A program made the translations under genes and the position numbers. This document shows, in pieces, positions 23,846-36,310 of a stretch of 64,000 bases of DNA. The DNA lies in assembly GCA_903813345.2 (NCBI GenBank), contig CAIIXF020000006.1, forward strand, positions 32,308,710-32,372,709, written 5' to 3'. Under the pieces are notes generated by a model. The model ran no database searches, was not told the origin of the DNA, and saw only the letters and a list, made by a program, of their open reading frames with translations. The DNA comes from Owenia fusiformis (Eukaryota > Annelida > Polychaeta > Sabellida > Oweniidae). Numbering within the stretch: the stretch's first letter is position 1; every line of letters starts with the position of its first letter.

Positions 23846-25140
23846 ATTCTTTCCTAAATGCTGTAAAAATTTGCTTAATTATTGCCAAATTCTGGTGAGA
23901 ATTACAAATTAGGATGTAACTAGCATGGTCTCCAAAATTCTACCTCCATACCGGAATTTAAGGGCTAGCCCATCACCTAATTATTATAAGGCAAATAGAC
24001 TCCACATACATACCACAATGATTTCATTTATTGACATTATGAATAAGACACCATTAAAGACAGTATAAGTTACACAAAGGTGTGTCAAAATTGAGCAAAT
24101 CCAGGAGTTGTATATCGTACTTAAGAGTTGTATAAGATGAGTGTTGGTTTTATATTGCAGTTATACAATGCTATTATACAATCATATAAAGAACTTAGGG
24201 TGGGATAAAATTCTTTATATATTTTTTGTTTCAACCATTCAATAAACTGCTTCCATATATCTGTATATATCTTTTGTTATTCTTCAATTCACTAACATGT
24301 GCTCCGTAATAGAAGTATTATCACACCACGGACATTTGTCTGTCTGTGAAATGTTCATCATTTTTAACTTAACTATTACATGCTAATGCGTTTATCGATA
24401 TTTTGTATTGACAGCTCCAAGTTTCATTTGTAACTTTTTTGCCATAAGTGCATAATAGTTACCTTCTTCCGGTAAAGATATATTCCTGCATGAACAACTG
24501 GTCATGTCGTAATCATAAAATTTGAAATCATATGTCCGCCATTTTTCCACATCACAATTTGAAGTGCGAGTTTTGGTCTTATTACCTCACCAAAAATTCC
24601 AAAACACACACAAAGTGATCAGTGTATTAGTTCACATCTTCTGGAATCTGGATCGCTAACTTAGAATTTACAGCCAGTTACTAATGTCAGATGTTAATGA
24701 CATTTCGTCCAGTTTTCGAACATCGCCATTTTTCTTGGAGCCATTTTGTTTTAGTTTTACACGATATCCTGATGAAATCATGTCATATCTCATCAAGGAG
24801 CCGAGCGGGTTCCGTTTTAATTAATGATTTATTTATCTGGCGATTTTTAAAATATTCATTAAATTTATGACACGGCGGCCAGCTTTTTTCAAATGGAGTT
24901 CACAGTATTCCAGATGAAATCCCCTCTAGCCAAGTATCGGCTAGAGACTCGAGTAACATAGTAGTATTTAATGTCAGTTTCCTTACACCATTATTTTGTA
25001 TACACTTTGTTAGATATGTAGGTTTCTCTCTTTCTTTTTCAAGAATTTTGTTATAAATTGTTTAACATGACAATCAACTTATAGTAGAACTTCCCACTAT
25101 CCATAGTTCTGGGCTTCATGGGTAATATTTACTTTAATAT
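23846..25140. other. LSM3 intron 3, near exon 3, no gene seen
   Basis: AT-rich intronic DNA with no recognisable element ends or exons. It may include old single-copy intron sequence. Confidence 0.4.
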
Positions 25141-25152
25141 ACTATACCTAAC

Positions 25153-25248
25153 CTTATATATTTCTTCAAATGTTTCTTCGTCTATTTCTAATGTTGTTAC
25201 AGTCTCTTCTACATCCCCTAGTATCATATTAAGATGTTGATCATATGC
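25153..25248 (-). CDS. LSM3: LSM3 exon 3
   Basis: This exon encodes residues 45-76, starting [12 protein letters not shown]. It carries the core of the Sm1 motif with the RNA-contacting Asp47, His49 and Asn51, then the acidic EEVTT/EIDEET-type segment typical of LSm3. The acceptor is TATTGCAG/GCA at 25249-25250 and the donor AAG/GTTAGG at 25151-25152. Both flanking introns are phase 0, and the exon is 96 nt (32 codons). The intron on the 5' side (25249-37103) is about 11.9 kb. Confidence 0.97.
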
Positions 25249-25269
25249 CTGCAATATAGTATATTAATA

Positions 25270-25602
25270 ATTAACTAGAAAAACAGCAACTCCACTGAGT
25301 AGCAAATCCCACCGAACAATGAAACACATTTTAGTAATTAGTGGCCATCAAAGTTTAATACATTTAAAATACAATACACAATCCGTCAACTAGTATTTGA
25401 GTTATCAAAGATTACATTTTTCCAAAAAGTGCCGCCATTTTGGATTGAGTGGCCATATTGAAAATTCCTTCTCCAGCAGAGGTCCTTGGCCCATAAGGCA
25501 TAAGCCTATTTGAGTTATTGCCCGGACAGACGGACAAATGGACGGATGGATGAACGGCTATCCTATATCCCCCTCGAACTTCGTTCGGTGGGATAACCAG
25601 AC
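25270..25602 (-). repeat. Family A repeat, short diverged copy 8
   Basis: It has worn versions of both family termini (AACAGCAACTCCACTGAGTA near 25283; GAACTTCGTTCGGTGGGATA near 25576) but no ~130-bp units between them. It looks like an old or minimal family member. Confidence 0.65.
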
Positions 25603-25611
25603 TATTTTCGT

Positions 25612-26287
25612 TCTGCAAAACCGTTAAAGAATAGGTATCGATATGGCAGTGGAGACGATAACCCCATTTAACGTGTAACACCGAGATTGCCATTTTGCAC
25701 GTCAATTGACGTGAATCACTCCAATAAGCAATGTCCATTGTAATTCATAATTTGAAACACCAGGTTAATTAGAAGACCCAGTGTTTAATATATATACAAT
25801 CTAAGTAATCTAAGTTTCTTTTATAGTATGTATACTTTGGTAAACATTACTGATATATTAAATCCGAGGGAAGTATTTCACTCCAGAATTGTGGAGAATG
25901 ATGCCGTTCAATCTTGTGAGTTTTCTGTCAATGTTATAAACCAATGAGAAGTCACCACCGAAATTCCATTCTTGGAAAGTCTAAATCAATCGATGGAACG
26001 CTTTTTATTGCATTTTCTTCAAGTATTTAACCTAATCTAGCACTTGTATCCAGGAATTCGCTATCCTGTGTGGGAATTTTGCGCTAGAACTTATCAAAGT
26101 TACCTCTCACGAATCCTAGAAAAACGCCATATTGGAATAACTAATACTCCTTCAATTGTCTAGATATCGTCTTTCCGACGGGTTCTACGACAAAATTGGT
26201 ACTGATCCAATGGTATTTTAATCTCTTAACACAACGTGAGCCCCAATTCCGAGAAAAGACCACTGGAAATAACTTAAATGGGGTCTA
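25612..26287 (-). repeat. Inverted segmental duplicate, copy 1 (continues at 29911-30117)
   Basis: It matches 36353-36975 in inverted orientation along most of its length (shared strings such as ATCGATATGGCA, GATATCGTCTTTCC and its complement). The match continues on the far side of the inserted element at 26288-29910, so copy 1 is split by that element while the other copy is intact. A ~90-bp insertion at about 25648-25737, beginning CAGTGGAGACGATAA, is absent from the other copy and looks like a tiny relative of the 26288 element. Confidence 0.8.
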
Positions 26288-27775
26288 CAGTGGAGACGAT
26301 TAGGTCATTTAACGTTTATCTCGTCAATTAACGTCATTGTAGTTGATTGACGGATACTACGTTAATGGACGTTCTATGTTTTTCAATTGCGCATGTGTAA
26401 TCAATCACGTTAATTGACGTGTAATCGTATAATCAACGTGCGTGAACGTTAATTGTCATACGGGCTAGGTTGTATTTTTATTATCGCCCATTACCAAGGT
26501 AACTGGCCGAAATATACCTACCTCATTAGTACTTCTTGATGAAATTGTCAATGTTTGAAATCTGAGGCCTTGGCATACGTTATAAAATGTTTAATAATCC
26601 CCCAGTGTACTAATGTTGGTAATGCCTGGTGTATATGATATACTATCTTATCTTATTCATGCAAATGAGTGAATAAAGATGTAACAAAACACAAGAAACT
26701 TTATTTAACTGTATACCCGTGCCTCAGTTTGAAATTGTAAAAATCGATTAAAAGCGTCTATTATAAATAATAAACAGTTGTATAATTTATTTACGCATAT
26801 TTCGATTCTTAACTGGCAGACTTACGTCTAGAAATCACCGGACCTCTTCCAAAACGATATCGGCTATACTATATGCACTCCCCTGATAGTTTGTCTTTTT
26901 AGCCTTTAAACTATAGGGTAAACTAAATTAAAGCCCGGGAATTGGGGTGACAATTTTTAACCGATCGATGACGTGCAACGTTCAACTAATAGTACATATT
27001 TGCGATATACTGATAAAGATTGATTAATTATTAAATCGAAATAGATTTCTGCTGCAAATAAGAACATGAATAAGACCCCCGGACCGGGCCCCTGGAAGAC
27101 CCCATCTAAAGCTTCTAAATGTTTATACTTATAAATCTTGAGCTACCCTCATTGGCTAATAGTCTGACCTACTGACTTTTAACCTGTATATCATTATCAT
27201 AAATTATGAATTGGATCCGACTCGCATTGTTACGTATATTCAGCAATTACTAATTAAAAATTTCGATTTCATATTAAATGTAAAAACAATCAATAAAATT
27301 GTTCAAGGACATGATAAAAGACGTTCTTATCATCATTAATATGAAGAACGTATTTATATTTTTTCTTCTAATTGTGATATTTCGTTAAATTCTGAAGTGG
27401 ACTTTATTTTAGTGAGATGCACTCATGGGAGAAATCGGCAATACGGGCCCGTTCTAGGATGAAACATTCAAAATGTTGTATTTAATTTCATCAATATGGA
27501 AATCTAATTTTGTTCAATAAAATATTCCAACACAATTTGTCCATAATAGACATTCATTGGCGAAGCAATGAGACTGTGATCATTATGCTATAGTTGCGAT
27601 TTTTTAATGGAGTCGCGACTCCATATTTCGACAACGTCTTCATTATTGCTTTATAAAAAAAAAAGATTGCATCATAGAAAACACTATTCCCACATGGAAG
27701 TTGAAGATATTTATCCAATGCTTCGAATAAAAGTAAAAACATCTTGCCCAAATTGTAATAAACATGTCCCAGATG

Positions 27776-29568
27776 CAGTACTGTCAACCCCCAAAGATTT
27801 TCTCGCGGGACAGATTTTTTAGACCCAGTGCCCAAAATTCGCGGGATTTTGCAATTTTTTTTTATCAAATTCGCGGGACCATTCGAGGGACAAACACCCT
27901 AATTGCGGGACAGTTAACAGGTTTACCAGCAAAAACTTCATAGAGGGACAGATTTTCTAGAAAAAGTGCCCTAAATTTGCGGGATTTCGCGGGACATCCA
28001 CCTAAATTTGCAGGATGTCCCGGGACATTCAAGGGATTTGCGTGATTTGGAGTAAAAGTACTTAAATCAAACTTTCAGATACTGATTAATCAAATATAAT
28101 GCACCGTTACATTGTAACTTAAATAAATGTCAAGTCAACATAACTTCACAAAATACGCACAGAAATATTATTTCAATTGAAAGCCCATGGTATAGGGTTT
28201 CGATTAATCTACATCAAATTATAGGGAATGAGGTTACTTTTCTAGATAGGGTTTGTAGAAAAACCGGGTACTGGGTAGTAAATCCTCAATGCTGGGTTCA
28301 AACTTGGTACCCGGTCGAAAAAACCGGGTACCCAAAAAACGAAATATACAACATAATTAGATCATTAGAAAACGTGTAAGATTTGTTTTGAATTTACAAA
28401 AATGTATGTAACTTCCTTCAAAATTGAGATAGAAGCTTCAAATAAAAAGCATTTTAAGCCTCTTTTCTTCCTCTATCATCATGGCCATATTTCCATTGGT
28501 AATGAAGGGGGAGGGGGGGGGGTGCGATCGCACCATCACACCCTCACCTGGCTACGCCAATGACATTGTAAGACGATTTGAATAACAAGGCAAATCAATT
28601 TTACTCTATTTTCAATAGTTCGTATGTTGGTACGTGAATTGTTTTGATTATGATTTAAATCTGTAAATTGCTATCGTTGCTTTAGCAGAGAGGTGACGTG
28701 TGTTAATTTACATGATGCAATGTGTAAGATTTTGATTATTAATCATAATTTAAGTTATCCCAACTGTCGACAAAATGTCCACTGAATTGTCCACTAAATT
28801 GTTATGTCTTACAATGTCATAGGCGTAGCCAGGAGAGGGTGCGATGGTGCGATCGCACCCCCCCCCCCCATAACCGATGAAAATATGGTCATGACGATAG
28901 AGGAAGAAAAGAGCCTTAAAATATGCTTTTTATTTGAAGCTTCTAGCTCAATTTTGAAGGATGTTACACACATTTTTGTAAATTCAAAACAAATCTTACA
29001 CGTTTTCTGATAATCTAATTATGTTATACTCGTATATTCGTTTTGTTTTTGGGTAAGCTTACCCGTTTTTTGACCGGGTACCGGGTACCAAGTTTGAACC
29101 CAGCATGGAGGATTTACTACCCGGTACCCGGTTTTTTCTACAAACCCTTTCTAGATATCAGCGTCCATTTATTGTAACTCGCGTTTGCTAACATTTGCTC
29201 AGTTCTGAGATGAAGGCCACACGGATAGTAAAAAGGCCAACGTTGGAACTATTTGACCTACATCCCTATTGTCGTAATTAAAATGAAAGTTGAACCCTTC
29301 CTCTTTATTTTGATACCAAACAACAGCATGCTAGGTACTTAAAATTAGGTAAACTTTACTCCTCAAAAGTGCAAAAACTTAGCTTCTTATATAAGATTAG
29401 ATAATCACAATATAGGGGATTCGGAAATTCGCGGAAATTCGGAAATTCGTGGAGGTCGAAAGCCACATTTGCGGGACTTCGCGGGACATTGCGGGACACG
29501 CGAATTAGCCTAATTTTGATCGAATTCGCGGGATAATCCCGCCATTCGCGGGACACTTGACAGCTCTG
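27776..29568. mobile_element. GCGGGAC-family element, copy 1, 6-bp TSD
   Basis: Ends CAGTACTGTCAA / TTGACAGCTCTG are 12-bp imperfect inverted repeats flanked by the perfect 6-bp duplication CAGATG (27770-27775, 29569-29574). Both subterminal regions carry clustered GCGGGAC/TTCGCGGGA motifs, in the same orientation at both ends rather than inverted. It contains the 901-bp fold-back at 28248-29148 and itself sits inside the 26288-29910 element. No ORF is recognised. Confidence 0.88.
28248..29148. mobile_element. Fold-back element with AGGGTTTGTAG ends, 8-bp TSD, copy 1
   Basis: Inverted arms of about 330 bp (28248-28573 and 28806-29148) contain ACCGGGTACC-type strings, TTGGTACCCGGT, CATTTTAAG and a poly-C/G tract next to GGCGTAGCCAGG. 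They surround a ~230-bp spacer. TTCTAGAT is duplicated at 28240-28247 and 29149-29156. Related DNA at about 46041-46052 lacks the insertion. No coding potential; the reading frame at 28804-29010 is an artefact of the arm. Confidence 0.88.
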
Positions 29569-29911
29569 CAGATGCCTCTCTTGCGTGTGTCTATCGCAAA
29601 ATAAGCCATCCTGATATTTGGTCGTCAGTTGTTCAAATGATTATACTATTGTGTTTCTGTGTCTAAAAACCTGGTTGAAACAGAAAGAAGTAAAGTCATG
29701 TCCGTCTGTTTGCTAAATAATTAAAAATTTAAGCTAATATCTGTATGTATAAATATCACCAAAAAGTATTTTTCTGAAATGAAATGCAACGAAAATAAGG
29801 GCTAAATCAATTTGAATTTGAAGTACGTCAATTAACGCGATACCTGGCAATTAACGCACAATGACGTTAATTGTCGGAATAAACGTTAAACTACCTAATC
29901 ATCTCCACTGG

Positions 29912-30117
29912 TCTACTTTCCCTCTTCTTTTGGACCGGAAGTGTTTTCCTGACCTCGTTGTGATGCTGATTTTTTTGTTTTTTTCCTGGTTGGATTTAGT
30001 TTTTAAACCTTCTTTACAATAATCTAATGATAATCCATCTGTAACCTTAAATGAATTATAAACACTTGAAATTCCTATCCTCATTTGATCAGAATTTATT
30101 AGTTTTCTTTCCATCAT
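29912..30117 (-). pseudogene. Truncated reading frame interrupted by a transposon
   Basis: A basic 68-codon frame on the minus strand opens with ATG in fair context (AACAAATG) at 30117. It contains SVYNSFKVTDGLSLDYCKEG and ends TTRSGKHFRSKRRGKVD exactly at the CAGTGGAGACG element, whose first codons finish it. The duplicate locus at 36353 carries the last part of the same frame uninterrupted (RSGKHFRSKRKRKVD) and a stop about 20 codons later. The TRSGK(H/R) string resembles C-termini of some LTR retroelement polyproteins, which is only a hint. Family not recognised. Confidence 0.35.
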
Positions 30118-31260
30118 TTGTTAACTTCCGGTTTGCTGTTGAATAAATATTTCTTGTAAACATTGACGTAAGCACATCATAATAAAGTTGTTAGTTCAAA
30201 ATGCAACTCGGACAATAGCAAATGTTTATGATTATAACTATTACATATGATACAGATCATGATTTACCCACTAGTTTCCCAGTTTATAATAGTCCGGAAG
30301 AAATATGGGGTATTTTGAGGATCAATCGTTTTCTTCGGATTACAATGTTTTTTAAACTTTTCAGCATGAATATGGGGTTGGGACCTCAAAACCACGGAAT
30401 GCCGGAGCGGCACCCTTGGGCAACTCTCTACAGAGCATTTCTCATACCCCCCTAATAAAATCTACAGGGGGTACTATAAGACGCCTTTATATCTCAGACA
30501 CTAATAATGATATTGACTTGAAATTTTCAGGAGGTATTCTTGGTATGATGTTTGATCCGTATGACAAAAATTAAGAAAAAATATCTATCCGTTGCTATAG
30601 CAACAGTAATAGAACACTATTTCTTACCTTAAAAATGCATTATTTTATGTGGTTTCATAATTGTCTTCATATTCTTGATTCTTAAACTATCTGAAGCACA
30701 TGATATGATTAAAAGTGAAGATAAAATAATTCATCATATCATTTGTGTAATATGTCTAACATTTCAGTTGCTATGGCAACATCACTTGATAATCAGGTTC
30801 TTACATTTAACTTTCTTTAATGAGTATAAAGGTGGTCCAAAATAACACTTTTGGAACATTATGCACCTTAAAGATGAAACCATGTTTCTTCTGAAGTAAA
30901 TAGTCAAATAAAATTCTACAACTTTATCTTACTCCCTTACCAAAGTCCCCAAAGTTTGACAATTTGGGGAAAACAGGCAAAAAACATTCAATTCCTAGGT
31001 TCAAATTAGTAATGCATTGGGATTCAACATCAATTAGTATCCAAAAAACATCTACTGACTTTGCTTGATATTACAATATGAAGATTTTAATTATTTGACA
31101 CTCGAAAGTATTTTATAATTTAGAACACTAGCCCATAAAATGTTAAAATATGGTTGTGGTTAATTTTATCATCTAGCAGCATTCATTAGACAAAAGATCA
31201 AAGCATTTAAAACATATTCATTGTAATTCATTCATTACCATAATCTAGTATATAGGAGAC

Positions 31261-31900
31261 TGCACATTTTTTATATTTAAGTTTAATATCTAGTACATGT
31301 ATCATAATGAAGTCTAATGTTATCATACCGTAGAGAGGTTGGCATAGTCTAGACATTGGCATAATGTCTAAATATTACAACCTTTAGTTTTTCTCATCTG
31401 AGCAATGAGACTATGATGGTTATCATGAATGAGTACAGTTCTATATAATATGTAAGTTTCATATCTAGTATATGTATCATAATGACATTTAATGTTATCA
31501 TACAGTAAAGAGGTTGGCATAGTTTAGTGATTGGCATAATGCCTAATTATTACAACCTTTGGTCTTTCTCATCTGAGCAATCAGACTTTGATGGTTATCA
31601 TGAATGAGTACAATTCTGTATGTATATTTTATATAGATATAGTACATGTATCATAATGAAATCTAATGTAATCTTACAATAGAGGTTGGCATAGTCTAGA
31701 CATTGGCATAATGTATAAATATTATAAGCATTAATTTTCCTAATCCGAGCAATCAGACTATGATTGTTATCTTGCACAAGTACAATTCTATATGTAAGTT
31801 TAATATTTAGTACATGTATCATAATGACATCTAATGAAGTGTAATAGAGAGGTTGGCATAATCTGGACATTTGTATAACGTCAACACATATAAGCATATA
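31261..31900. repeat. Tandem array, period ~168-175 bp, four units
   Basis: The string TAGTACATGTATCATAATGA recurs at about 31290, 31466, 31640 and 31808. Each is followed by GAGGTTGGCATAGT and CTCATCTGAGCAAT blocks. It sits in the centre of the large fold-back. The minus-strand frame 31598-32017 simply reads through it. Confidence 0.75.
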
Positions 31901-32303
31901 CATCTCATTAGCCAGGTGTTGGTGGTCATCATGCACAATTGTATCCTGATGTGTTGGGTCAGTCATTTTGGCCATCAATGTGCAAATCATGGCAAAAGTT
32001 TCTGTTATATAAAACACTTACAGGTAGTTCTCATCATCTGAAGAAATAGTAGAGTCCTTGTTAAGTTATGAGGCGTCAGAGCCAGGTGTTTGAAAACTAG
32101 CTAAAAAGATTAATGTCAATCACTAAAGATGATGTCTTCAAATTTTCAAGACTCCTTACAGGCAGTCACAGCCAGGCTGTTCAGCTGGGTCATTCACAAC
32201 AAGCAAAAAGCTCTTAGTTCTCATCATGTGACTATATACGTAGAATCCTTATAAAACCATGAAGCATCAAAGCCAGGTGTTGGAAAGTAGCTAGCTATCT
32301 ATT

Positions 32304-32879
32304 GTGAGTGAGTGTGCTCGTATAAGGTGGCATCTTTGAATGAGTGAGTGTGCTCGTATAAGGTGGCATCTTTGGGTGAGTGAGTGTGCTCGTGTAAGGT
32401 GACATCTTTGGATGAGTGAGTGTGCTCGTGTAAGGTGGCATCTTTGAATGAGTGAGTGTGCTCGTATAAGGGGGCATCTTTGGGTGAGTGAGTGTGCTCG
32501 TGTAAGGTGACATCTTTGGATGAGTGAGTGTGCTCGTGTAAGGTGGCATCTTCGGATGAGTGAGTGTGCTCGTGTAAGGTGGCATCTTTGGGTGAGTGAG
32601 TGTGCTTGTGTAAGGTGGCATCTTTGGGTGAGTGAGTGTGCTCGTATGAAGTGGCATCTTTGGATGAGTGAGTATGCTCGTGTAAGGTGGCATCTTTGGG
32701 TGAGTGAGTGTGCTCGTGTGAGGTGGCATCTTTGAGTGAGTGAGTGTGCTTGTGTAAGGTGGCATCTTTTGGTGAATGAGTGTGCTCGTGTAAGGTGGCA
32801 TCTTTGAATGAGTGAGTGTGCTTGTGTAAGGTGGCATCTCTGGGTGAGTGAGTGTGCTTGTGTGAGGTGGCATCTTTGG
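32304..32879. repeat. 36-bp minisatellite, 16 copies
   Basis: Sixteen contiguous 36-bp units of type TGAGTGAGTGTGCTCGTGTA + AGGTGGCATCTTTGGG. Units 1-3 and 4-6 match as 108-bp trimers, showing higher-order duplication. Because 36 is a multiple of three, long frames stay open on both strands: minus-strand 12-residue repeats of type MPPYTSTLTHPK in one frame and DATLHEHTHSPK in another. There is no sign of a promoter, splice sites or conservation, so translation is not claimed. Confidence 0.95.
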
Positions 32880-34200
32880 TATATCGTATGTTGTGTAAGT
32901 GGTTTCTGGAGCTAGTGGCAAGTTGACGATCTAACCACGAATGTTGAGAACCAAATGTTGGCGGCAACTGTTCACACGTCACACTTGCAGCTGTGAGCAA
33001 TGGCAAACCTGGTCAGACTTAATGCATATTGCTGCTTGGTTGACCAATGGAAAGCCATCTTTAGTTGTTTTCAATAATAAACATTTTAGCTAGTTTTCAA
33101 AACCCTGGCTCTAAATTGATTGATTCTGCTGAATGGGTTGTAAAGGATTCCAATGTCTGGATTGTATGCAAACCTTGCTAGTCTCCACTATATGATTGCA
33201 TTGGATTTCAGACTTGTACTAAATACAAGATTAACATACAAAATATAGTGTCCTATATACTTAACATTTGAAGATGTTTTAATGCCTTGGTTTGTATATA
33301 TTTCTAACTTTAAATGCTGCGAAATGGTAAAATTGACCACACTCTCTTTTCAACATTTTTATGGGATAGGATTCTAAAATGTTTCAAATAAAATACTTCC
33401 CATCATCTAATAATTAAAATCTTCATATTGTTATATCAGACAAAGTCAGTAGATGTTCCTTGAATACTAATAAGTGTTGCATCCCAATGCATTCTTAATT
33501 TGAACCTAGAAAATGAAGTTTTTTTGCCAGTTTTCACCAATCATCACATTTTTGGGGCTGTGGGGAGGGGTTCTACAACTCCAAGATATACATTTTTAAC
33601 AAATTCAAGTGACTATTTACTTCTAAAAGAGCTTCTTTACCTAGAGAACATACCTTTAGAAAACGTGTTATTTTGGACCACCTTTATACCCAATAAAGAA
33701 AGTGAAATGTAAGAACCTGATTATCAAGTGATGTTGCCATAGCAACTGAATTGTTAAGACATATTACATAGATGATATGATGAATTATTTTATCTTCACC
33801 TCTAATCATGCTATGTGCTTCAGATAGTTTAAAATAGTTTAAGAATCAAGATTATGAAGAAAATGCTGAAAACCCACAAAATAATACATTTCTAAGGTAA
33901 CTAATAGTGATCTATTACTGTTGCTATAGCAACGGATTAGGATTTTTTCTTGATTTTCACCATACAGATTAAGCATCATACTTCAACAAATTCCTGAAAA
34001 TTTCAAGTCTATATCTTTATTAGTGTCTGATATATAAAGGTGTCTTATAGTACCCCCAGTAGATTTTCTTAGGGGGGTATAAGAAATGGTTTGTAGAGAG
34101 TTGCCCAAGGGTGCCGCTCCGGCATTCCGTGGTTTTGAGGTCCCAACCCTATATTCATGCTGAAAAGTTAAAAAAACATTGTAATCCGAAGAAAACGATT

Positions 34201-34990
34201 AGCTTTGAACTTTCTGCCAGAATATAACTGCCTGTTCATCATACTAAGTTACTTCATTCATAACCCTATGCGCAAAACATCTCGTTAAAAGTCCATTGCA
34301 TTTAAGTCAACATATCCATAGTTAAGAGTTAATTACGAGGGACCCTTCTACAGGCCGTCCAACTGTCCCACAATTTGCGTATTTGTCACGCATTTGCTGG
34401 AAAATTTGAAGTCAGGCCAGTTTTTTTTGCGTGACAGAGAATGTCACGCATTTTACCTGATTATTGTCCAGCAAAAATATTCCTGTAGAAAAATTTTCAA
34501 AAAAGATCGGCGATACACAACAAACCCGAACAACAGAAAAAACGAACGCATTTCGTACGGACTTTTCACGCGGATAGCGTAAATGTCACGCATTTCGCCT
34601 GAAATATTTCATACCTCCCCCCTCCCGGTTGATAGATCGCGAGCTTGGTGAGCGCGAAAAATTTGAGGTCTCCAAAACTTTGATTATATGCGATAAAATT
34701 TAAACCAAGGTGCTCAAAATGTGGCCAAGGTGTTCAGATTTGGACCAAGGTGTCCAAAATTTGAACAAAGGTGTTCAACATTTGCAAGTCACTCATGTAA
34801 GGTGTTCCCAAGTTGACAGGCCTGCTTCTAATAAAAGCAATGAAAATTCTGGTTTGAAAACTCTCGAAAATAAGACGAACGAGTCAAATAATGCACCGTT
34901 CGTTTTTTTTGCAAAGGCGGGTTTGGATGACGGCAAACCCGGGTTTTGAGGGCGCGACTTATGGCAACGAGTGCTTCTGCACTATTTGAA
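34201..34990. other. LSM3 intron 2; small 20-bp tandem repeat, no gene
   Basis: About four ~20-bp units of type CCAAGGTGTTCAAAATTTGA lie at 34704-34785. TGTCACGCATTT recurs four times between 34385 and 34600, probably the worn end of an element. Nothing else is assigned. Confidence 0.5.
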
Positions 34991-36310
34991 CTGACTGAGA
35001 GACAGATGGACAAATCGATGTTAAGTAAAATGGCTGAAAAAAAACAGATATAATTTTTTGCCAATTATTTGTAACAAAATTATTTCATACAACAACTCTT
35101 TACATGGCTTTTTGCAATGTAGGACACCTGAAATTATTTGTAAAGCTAGGAAATGGGCCAAAATTGAATTTCGCGAGACAAAAATGGCAACCATTTTGAA
35201 AATAGGCAAGCTTTTGAACCAGGAGTCATAGGGGAGTTTTTTATATTGTTGTTGAACAAAAATAACTTGAAACTGGAATCCTATCGACAGAGGTTTTTAG
35301 GCAAATGGTCCAAAAGAGGATTTCGCGAGACAGATGGAGAAATCAATGTTAACTAAAATAGCTGATAATAAAAAAATGGATATAATATTTAGCCGATTTT
35401 TTGTAACAAAATCATTTCATACAACTACTCTTTACAATGACATGGCTTTACAATGCATGTCACCTGAAATTATTTGTAAAGCTAGGAAATGGGCCAAAAG
35501 TGAATTTTGGGAGACAAGAATGGCGACCATTTTGAAAATAGGCAAGCTTTTGAACCAAGAGTCATAGGAGAGTTTTTTGTATTGATATTGAACAAAATTA
35601 ACTTAAAACGGGAATCCTATCGACAGAGGGTTAAGGCAAATGGTCCTAAAGTGGATTTTGCGAGACAGATGGACAAATCAATGTTAACTAAAATGGCTGA
35701 AAATATAAATAATGGATATGATTTTTTGCAGATTTTTCGTAACAAAATTATTTTAACATCAACTCTTTACATTGACATGGATTTTTACAATGTAGGACAC
35801 TTGAAATTATTTGTAAAGCTAGGAGATGAGTCAAAAGTGAATTTCGCGAGAAAAAAATGGTGGCCATTTTGACCAAGAGTCATAGGAGAGTTTTTTGTAT
35901 TGATGTTGAACAAAATTAACTTAAAACGGGAATCCTATCGACAGAGGGTTAAGGCAAATGGTCCTAAAGTGGATTTTGCGAGACAGATGGACAAATCAAT
36001 GTTAACTAATATGGCTGAAAATAAAAATTATTTCATACATCAACTCTTTACATTGACATGGATTTTTACAATCTAGGACACTTGAAATTATTTGTAAAGC
36101 TAGGAGATGAGTCAAAAGTGAATTTCACGGGACAAAAATGGTGGCCATTTTGAAAATAGGTGAGCTTTTGAACCAGGAGTCATAGGGGAGTTTTCTGTAT
36201 TGATGTTGAAATAACTTAAAACAGGAATCCTATTGACAGAGGATTAAACATGCCACTATTGTTGATGGACGGACGGACGGACGGACGGACGCACACACAG
36301 ACGGACAGAC
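34990..36310 (+). repeat. Family B tandem array, period ~319-335 bp, four units
   Basis: Unit starts (ACAGATGGACAAATC) fall at about 35002, 35329, 35664 and 35983. Each unit has AATCCTATCGACAGAGG, CACCTGAAATTATTTGTAAA and a family-A-like AAAATGGYGRCCATTTTGAA block. The array ends in a GGAC microsatellite (36266-36312). No protein domain is visible in the frames crossing it. Confidence 0.85.

Larger units (their letters stand above)
26288..29910. mobile_element. CAGTGGAGACG element, 3.6 kb with nested insertions, 5-bp TSD
   Basis: Terminal inverted repeats begin CAGTGGAGACGATTAGGTC at the left and CAGTGGAGATGATTAGGTA at the right (reverse strand). The 5-bp duplication GTCTA is perfect (26283-26287, 29911-29915), and a duplicate locus at 36405-36414 shows the empty site. 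Subterminal DNA is rich in (A)ACGTTAATTG / CAATTGACGT motifs. Without the nested 1.8-kb element it would be about 1.8 kb. No transposase was recognised. CAG(T)G ends with 5-bp duplications fit the hAT5-like group; this is inference. Confidence 0.88.
30324..34200. mobile_element. 3.9-kb fold-back element with ~800-bp arms
   Basis: The left arm (30324 to about 31150) and right arm (about 33340-34200) are inverted copies along nearly their full length, starting AATCGTTTTCTTCGGATTAC on each side. They include GGCACCCTTGGGCAACTCTC and GGTGGTCCAAAATAACAC blocks. The 2.2-kb centre holds a ~174-bp tandem array and a 36-bp minisatellite. Arm divergence looks like roughly 10-15 percent with small indels. 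No target duplication is evident and no transposase recognised. It lies in LSM3 intron 2. Confidence 0.8.

Noticed and set aside
31598-32017. 139-codon minus-strand frame
   Set aside because: It crosses the ~174-bp tandem units and shows no domain; treated as a chance frame.
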